A DNA stretch of 64,000 nt from Bifidobacterium saimiriisciurei. GTDB taxonomy: Bacteria > Actinomycetota > Actinomycetes > Actinomycetales > Bifidobacteriaceae. Of this stretch, positions 59,443 to 64,000 are shown one piece after another. The notes under the pieces were generated by a model. That model had not been told where the DNA came from. It was given only the letters and a program-made list of their open reading frames with translations, and made no database searches. The position numbers and the translations under genes were made by a program. The stretch lies in assembly GCF_010667655.1 (NCBI RefSeq), contig NZ_WHZU01000013.1:32680-96679 (forward strand), written 5' to 3'. Each line of letters opens with the position of its first letter. The stretch's first letter is position 1.

Positions 59443-59466
59443 AACTATACTCGAACATTTGTTCGA
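59443..59466 (-). promoter_or_regulatory. recA promoter with LexA box
   Basis: TCGAACATTTGTTCGA at 59451-59466 is an exact LexA operator. On the minus strand a TATAGT -10 (59444-59449) begins one base after it, so LexA covers the spacer and -35 region. The resulting leader of about 150 nt also contains a small inverted repeat ATGTTGC/GCAACAT at 59404-59424. Confidence 0.9.
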
Positions 59467-59487
59467 AGAGATGCGACACGCCGAAAA

Positions 59488-59730
59488 TCACCGCCATGAC
59501 TTCGGCGGCATGGGCGGGGCGTTGTGCCCGCTCCCCCATCGGCGGGCATCGGGGACATCCATATGGTCGCACAACACGTTCCATACCACGCGCGGCTCGA
59601 CGCCGGCGTCAAGCGCCTCGACGACGGTCATGGAATCCAGCGCATCCAGACTCTGATCACGGGAGAGGCTCCGGCCGTAGGACCGGCCGAACACCTCCTC
59701 CAGCAGCTGCCAAAATTCTCGTTCCTGCAC
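59488..59730 (-). CDS. DUF3046 protein
   Basis: An 80-residue actinobacterial protein of unknown function, with the family pattern FWQLLEEVFGRSYGRSLSRDQSL and EPRVVWNVLCDHMDVPDARRWG. It is the standard neighbour of recA in this phylum. The start is GTG at 59730, 11 nt after the clgR stop codon, without a clear ribosome binding site. It ends about 22 bp before the LexA box of recA. Confidence 0.85.
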   Translation of the reverse strand: MQEREFWQLLEEVFGRSYGRSLSRDQSLDALDSMTVVEALDAGVEPRVVWNVLCDHMDVPDARRWGSGHNAPPMPPKSWR

Positions 59731-59741
59731 AGCAGACGAAA

Positions 59742-60272
59742 CTAGTCGTTGGCCTCAACCTCGCGCACGCGGTCGGCGACCATGACCAGCATGTCGGAGA
59801 GCCTCACGCCGAGGGCCTGTGTGATGGATACCAGCAGTTCCGAGCTGGCCTCCTTCTGCCCGCGCTCCACTTCGGAGAGGTAGCCGAGCGATACCCCGGC
59901 CTTGCCGCTGACCTCGCGCAGGGTCTTGTGGTCCTTGGTGCGCAGCGAGCGCAGCACCTCGCCGATCACCTTGCGCAGCGAGATCTGGCCTTCGTCCCCC
60001 GAGACCACGCGCGTGCGCTCGGCCTCATTGGCCATGTCGGCGACGCCGTCCTCACGGTCGGCGTTCGCCCACATGCGGCTCAGCGCCGCCTGACGGTCGT
60101 CCTTGGCCTTGCGGGCCGCCCTCGCACGGAGAATCTGCTGCTGCGCGAACGCCACCGCACGCTTCTGCGCCGGCGTGAGGTTGCGCGCCATGGCCTTGCC
60201 GTCGGGCATGGCCACCGCGGCCCGCTCGACCGTCTTCGTCTCATTGTCGTATCGCGTTGCCGTAGCCGTCAT
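59742..60272 (-). CDS. clgR: ClgR-type HTH transcriptional regulator
   Basis: A 176-residue XRE-family protein. The C-terminal HTH is [40 protein letters not shown], matching ClgR, which activates Clp protease and other stress genes in actinobacteria. The first 90 residues are an Ala/Arg-rich extension that is longer than the usual ClgR N-terminus. The start at 60272 has AAAGGAGC upstream. Gene order (pgsA, cinA, clgR, recA) supports the name. Confidence 0.85.
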   Translation of the reverse strand: MTATATRYDNETKTVERAAVAMPDGKAMARNLTPAQKRAVAFAQQQILRARAARKAKDDRQAALSRMWANADREDGVADMANEAERTRVVSGDEGQISLRKVIGEVLRSLRTKDHKTLREVSGKAGVSLGYLSEVERGQKEASSELLVSITQALGVRLSDMLVMVADRVREVEAND

Positions 60273-60396
60273 ATTCGCTCCTTTGTCCAACCCTAACGTT
60301 CCTCGTTTCCCTACATGCTTCAACCGGACCGGCTTCCGTTTATTCCGCTATGCGATGCAAATGTGACACACTTCACAACAGGAACGACTTGATGTG

Positions 60397-60960
60397 CTAC
60401 ACGCACGCATCGTCGCAACCGGTGCCGTCCAGCCGTTCCAGCAGCGCCGCGATTACTTTGTCGACCGTGGCCCGCCGAACGTCCTCGCGGGCGCCATGAA
60501 GACGCAGCTTCCGCGATTCGAGCACGTATCCGCAACGCCTCACATCCGTCGGCACGCACAGGCCGATATACACCAGACCGGCGGGCTTGCCGCCGTCCGG
60601 CCCGGGGCCGGCCACCCCGGTGGTCGACAGTCCGATCACGCGTCCGCGATATTCGGGGCGCGTGCGATACAGCTTCGCCGTGCCCCTTGCCATCTGCCGG
60701 GCGACCTCGGGATGCACCGTCCCCTCGGCGTCCAGCAGCCGCTCGTCGACGCCCAGCACGCCGGCCTTGGCGTGGATGTCGTATGTCACCGCCGACCCGA
60801 GGAACACCTTGGAGGCGCCGGGGACCCTCACGAACGCGTCGGCGAGCAGTCCCCCGGTCAGCGATTCGGCACATGCTATGAACAGCCCCCGATGCTCGCA
60901 CAGCGCCAGAACCCTGGCGGCATGGTAGTCGCGCGACGCCTCGTTGCCGCGATCAGTCAA
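60397..60960 (-). CDS. pncC: CinA C-terminal-type nicotinamide-nucleotide amidase
   Basis: A 187-residue stand-alone CinA C-terminal domain. The pattern is CAESLTGGLLADAFVRVPGASKVFLGS (Ser nucleophile region) and GLSTTGVAGPGPDGGKPAGLVYIG. It should deamidate NMN in pyridine nucleotide recycling. The start is TTG at 60960, preceded by AGGAGGGG about 9-16 nt upstream. In between it and clgR is a 124-bp gap with the clgR promoter. Confidence 0.87.
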   Translation of the reverse strand: MTDRGNEASRDYHAARVLALCEHRGLFIACAESLTGGLLADAFVRVPGASKVFLGSAVTYDIHAKAGVLGVDERLLDAEGTVHPEVARQMARGTAKLYRTRPEYRGRVIGLSTTGVAGPGPDGGKPAGLVYIGLCVPTDVRRCGYVLESRKLRLHGAREDVRRATVDKVIAALLERLDGTGCDDACV

Positions 60961-61057
60961 TGGTCTTCCCCTCCTTCTGCGGCGTATCCGGCGCCGCAGG
61001 ACGACGGATACGCAAATCGCCGCGTCATCCGACGCGGCGACGGTCATGGACGGACGA

Positions 61058-61702
61058 TCAGCGCCGTCCGAACGTGTTTCTCAGATAGACACAGCCCGAG
61101 TACAGGCACAATACCAGCGCCACAAGCAGCAGCACATAGGAAAGGCCGTAGTACCATGCCGTCCAGTCGACGCCGGGAGCGATGACCCCGGACAACGACC
61201 ACATCGGCACCATGAACATGGACAGCGAGATGGACTGGAACACCGTCTTGAGCTTGCCCGGCCACGCGGCGGCGATGACCTTGCCGCCGGGACGCTCCAT
61301 CACGAAGAACCTCATGACGGTGATGCCGATCTCACGGATCAGGAACAGGATGGTGATCAGCCACGCCCACGCGAATTCGCCGAATGCGGCGAAGATGACC
61401 AGGGCCGAGCACATGAGCAGTTTGTCGGCGATGGGATCCATCAGCTTACCGAGCTCGGTGACCTCGTTGCGGGAACGGGCGAGGTAGCCGTCGATCTTAT
61501 CGGTGCTTGCCGCCACTATGAACAGCACTGCGGCGATCCATCGCAGCGTCAGGTCGCCGCGCCCTTCAGGACCGGCCAGCACCGTCAGCGCGATGTACAC
61601 CACCACGAGGATGATGCGCGCGAAGGTGACGAGATTCGCCGGCGTGTTCCATCCTTCCAGAAGCGAGTGCCTCACGTTTTCCGAATCATTGCTCTCGGAC
61701 AT
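61058..61702 (-). CDS. pgsA: CDP-diacylglycerol-glycerol-3-phosphate 3-phosphatidyltransferase
   Basis: A 214-residue membrane enzyme making phosphatidylglycerol phosphate. The CDP-alcohol transferase signature is complete: DKIDGYLARSRNEVTELGKLMDPIADKLL (D-x2-DG-x2-AR-x8-9-G-x3-D-x3-D). About five helices are visible. AAGGAG lies 6 nt before the ATG at 61702. Order ftsK-pgsA-cinA-clgR is as in many actinobacteria. Two small hairpins (61715-61732 and 61753-61776) lie in the gap to ftsK. Confidence 0.93.
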   Translation of the reverse strand: MSESNDSENVRHSLLEGWNTPANLVTFARIILVVVYIALTVLAGPEGRGDLTLRWIAAVLFIVAASTDKIDGYLARSRNEVTELGKLMDPIADKLLMCSALVIFAAFGEFAWAWLITILFLIREIGITVMRFFVMERPGGKVIAAAWPGKLKTVFQSISLSMFMVPMWSLSGVIAPGVDWTAWYYGLSYVLLLVALVLCLYSGCVYLRNTFGRR

Positions 61703-61823
61703 CAAATACTCCTTGCCGCGCATACGCGCGGCCGCTTATCCTGAACACCGTTATGCGGTTTCCAAGCGTACCGCATGGCCATACCATGACTTCGACGGGA
61801 GGCCTTGGCGAACGGCCCGGCGA

Positions 61824-64000
61824 CTATTCGGCGCCCGGCCCCGAGGCCGACGCAGATGGGGCCGACGGCGTCAGCGACGAGGTCTCCCCCTTGATGAACG
61901 CCAGCACCTGGGGCAGGTCCTGCGGCTGGACCAGCACCTCCCTGGCCTTCGATCCCTCGGACGGTCCGACCACGCCTCGCGACTCGAGCAGGTCCATGAG
62001 ACGGCCGGCCTTGGCGAATCCGACGCGGAGCTTCCTTTGCAGCATGGACGTCGAGCCGAACTGCGAGGAGACCACGAGCTCCGCGGCCTGCAGCAGGACA
62101 TCCATGTCGCCGCCGATCTCCTCGTCCGGTTCGACGGCGCTTTTGTCGGCGTCCTTGGCCATCTGCTCGATATCCTCGCGGTAGTGCGGCTTGCGCTGGG
62201 TCTTGACGAAATCGACCGCGTCTCGGATTTCGGATTCGGAGACCCACGAGCCCTGCACGCGCAACGGCTTGGCGCTGCCCATCGGCAGGAACAGCGCGTC
62301 GCCCTGGCCGATGAGGCTTTCGGCGCCCGTGGTGTCGAGGATGACGCGGGAATCGGTGGCCGACGACGTGGCGAACGCGAGCCTGGAGGGGATGTTCGCC
62401 TTGATGAGGCCGGTGACGACGTCCACGGACGGACGCTGCGTGGCGAGCACCAGATGCACGCCGGCCGCTCGCGCGAGCTGGGTTATGCGCTGGATGGAGC
62501 TTTCCACATCGTTCTTGGCGACCATCATGAGGTCGGCCATCTCGTCGACGACCACCAGCAGGTACGGATACGGCGCGACCTTGCGGTTCGATCCCTCGGG
62601 CGCATGGACCTTGCCGGCCCGGACGGCCTCGTTGAAGTCCTTGACGTGGCGGAATCCGAAGTACTGCAGGTCGTCGTAGCGGGAGTCCATCTCCTTGACG
62701 ACCCATTCAAGCGCCTGCGCGGCCTTCTTCGGATCGGTGATGATGGGCGTGAGCAGATGGGGGATGCCCGCATAGGCGGAAAGCTCCACGCGCTTGGGGT
62801 CGACCATGATGAGACGTACCTGCTCGGGCGTGGCACGCATGATGATGGAGGTCAGCATCGAGTTGATGAAGCTGGATTTGCCGGAGCCGGTGGCGCCGGC
62901 CACCAGCAGGTGCGGCATCTTGGTGAGGTCGGCGGTGACGAAATGGCCTTCGACGTCCTTGCCCACGCCGGCGAGCATGGGGTTATGGTCCCCCCTCGCC
63001 TTGTCGGAGCGCAGCACGTCGCCGAGATGCACGATCTCGCGGTCGATGTTCGGGATCTCGATGCCGATGGCCGACTTGCCCGGGATCGGGGACAGGATGC
63101 GCACGTCGGAGCTTGCCACGGCGTAGGCGATGTTGCGCCGCAGATTGGTGACCTTCTCGACCTTGACCCCGGGACCAAGCTCCACCTCGTACTGGGTGAC
63201 GGAGGGTCCTCGCAGGAATCCCACGACCTGGGCGTCGACCTTGAACTGCTCGAAGGTGTCGCGTAGCGCGGCGATGACCTTGTCGTTCGCCGGCGTTCTG
63301 GCGGCGTGGGGCTTGCCGTGCTTGAGCAGTTCCAGATCGGGAAGATGGTATTCGCCGTCGGCGGGAGGGATGGGCGCCGCGGGGGAAACGGCCGAGGGGG
63401 CGGATGCCGACGGCGCCGCGGGCACGGACGCCCCCGACGACGGGGAGTCCACGGCCGGGGAGGCTCCCCCGTCGCCGGCCGTCCCGGAGCGGGAGGCGGC
63501 GGGCATGGCGCCGCCGTCCGTGGGCATGATGGCGGTCGCCCAGGGGTCCGCCACTACGGGCATGGACGTGGAGGACGTGGTCATCGGCATGGTCGGAGGC
63601 ACCACGGACGCGTTCGAGACGACGGCGCGGGGCTGGTGCGGGGGCAGGTCGTCGCGCCGGTCGACCAGCGAGGTCTCGGCGGTCTGGCCATGCGTGCTTG
63701 CCGCCTTGTCGAAGGCGCGGTCGGCCGCGTACTCGTCGAGCTTGCCGTCCTCGCGCCCGTCATTTCCCCGGTACCGGAGGAACAGGCGACGCCACCACGG
63801 AATGTTCTCCCCGGATTCCCCATCGGAGCCGTCGTGCGCGGGGACGCCTTCGGCGAAGGCCATGGTGTCGTCGCCGACACGAACCTCGTTGGGGAAGTCG
63901 CCGTGCCCGGCATCGCTGTCCTTGTCCCCGCGCACGCCGGTGACGCCGGCCACGAGGTCGTTGACGCGCTGGGGTATCTCGGCCACATGGGTGCGGGTTA
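61824..64000 (-). CDS. ftsK: FtsK/SpoIIIE DNA translocase (partial, 5' end beyond right edge)
   Basis: C-terminal part of the septal DNA pump that clears chromosomes before division. The motor has Walker [20 protein letters not shown] and Walker [14 protein letters not shown], and [19 protein letters not shown]. The winged-helix gamma domain ([22 protein letters not shown]) at the end reads KOPS-like sites. The frame is open to base 64000 with no stop codon, and the N-terminal membrane helices are not in the window; the Ser/Ala/Pro/Asp-rich part near the edge is the linker. Confidence 0.95.
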   Translation of the reverse strand, partial: TRTHVAEIPQRVNDLVAGVTGVRGDKDSDAGHGDFPNEVRVGDDTMAFAEGVPAHDGSDGESGENIPWWRRLFLRYRGNDGREDGKLDEYAADRAFDKAASTHGQTAETSLVDRRDDLPPHQPRAVVSNASVVPPTMPMTTSSTSMPVVADPWATAIMPTDGGAMPAASRSGTAGDGGASPAVDSPSSGASVPAAPSASAPSAVSPAAPIPPADGEYHLPDLELLKHGKPHAARTPANDKVIAALRDTFEQFKVDAQVVGFLRGPSVTQYEVELGPGVKVEKVTNLRRNIAYAVASSDVRILSPIPGKSAIGIEIPNIDREIVHLGDVLRSDKARGDHNPMLAGVGKDVEGHFVTADLTKMPHLLVAGATGSGKSSFINSMLTSIIMRATPEQVRLIMVDPKRVELSAYAGIPHLLTPIITDPKKAAQALEWVVKEMDSRYDDLQYFGFRHVKDFNEAVRAGKVHAPEGSNRKVAPYPYLLVVVDEMADLMMVAKNDVESSIQRITQLARAAGVHLVLATQRPSVDVVTGLIKANIPSRLAFATSSATDSRVILDTTGAESLIGQGDALFLPMGSAKPLRVQGSWVSESEIRDAVDFVKTQRKPHYREDIEQMAKDADKSAVEPDEEIGGDMDVLLQAAELVVSSQFGSTSMLQRKLRVGFAKAGRLMDLLESRGVVGPSEGSKAREVLVQPQDLPQVLAFIKGETSSLTPSAPSASASGPGAE

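Overview
The window is a 64 kb stretch of chromosome from a high-GC actinobacterium, most probably a Bifidobacterium. The evidence is the gene content and order: a gluABCD amino-acid importer, a DUF3516 helicase, the trio sepH / DUF4193 / dut, the block ftsK-pgsA-cinA-clgR-DUF3046-recA-recX, an HrdB-type sigma factor with an acidic N-terminus, a PASTA kinase beside a polyprenyl synthase, many GTG/TTG starts, and actinobacterial LexA boxes. The species cannot be fixed by reading. I see no transposase, integrase, phage gene, CRISPR array, tRNA or rRNA. One RNA gene, rnpB, is present.

Layout. 0-8.4 kb (minus strand): rarA (cut by the left edge), DUF3516 helicase, PPK2 kinase, secreted 5'-nucleotidase, PTS enzyme I, menG-like methyltransferase. 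8.6-12.2 kb: gluABCD importer (minus), divergent from an SsuABC/NitT-type importer (12.4-15.0 kb, plus). 15.1-23.3 kb: YbaK-like deacylase, aspS, hisS, a DUF349 protein and the bifunctional (p)ppGpp enzyme Rel. 23.3-26.6 kb: dut, DUF4193, sepH and a phosphodiesterase. 26.6-43.2 kb: topoisomerase IV subunits parC and parE face each other across about 12 kb holding an Lhr helicase, a tiny membrane protein and a catabolic cluster. That cluster has a ribokinase, a LacI regulator, an NCS1 nucleobase/nucleoside-type permease and a cytosolic GH106-like glycoside hydrolase, with a perfect palindrome in front of the permease. 43.3-52.8 kb: principal sigma factor, DUF4192 protein, polyprenyl synthase, PASTA kinase, PlsC acyltransferase, a small membrane protein, ROK glucokinase, trpD. 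52.9-57.3 kb: secA, hpf, rnpB. 57.4-64 kb (minus): recX, recA, DUF3046, clgR, cinA, pgsA, ftsK (its 5' part lies beyond the right edge).

Regulatory themes. Perfect LexA boxes (TCGAAC-N4-GTTCGA) stand before recA and before rarA, so the rarA clamp-loader-like ATPase is probably part of the SOS response here. At least eight genes have a -10-like TANNNT hexamer 6-8 nt before the start codon and no Shine-Dalgarno sequence, which suggests frequent leaderless mRNAs; other genes have strong AAGGAG sites. Most convergent or unit ends have strong hairpins.

The best candidate for an undescribed system is the 34.2-40.7 kb cluster. My reading is import of a small riboside or nucleoside-like glycoside by the NCS1 permease, cleavage in the cytosol by the unusual GH106-like enzyme, phosphorylation of released ribose by the ribokinase, and control by the LacI protein through the 38688-38708 palindrome. 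The substrate is not known.
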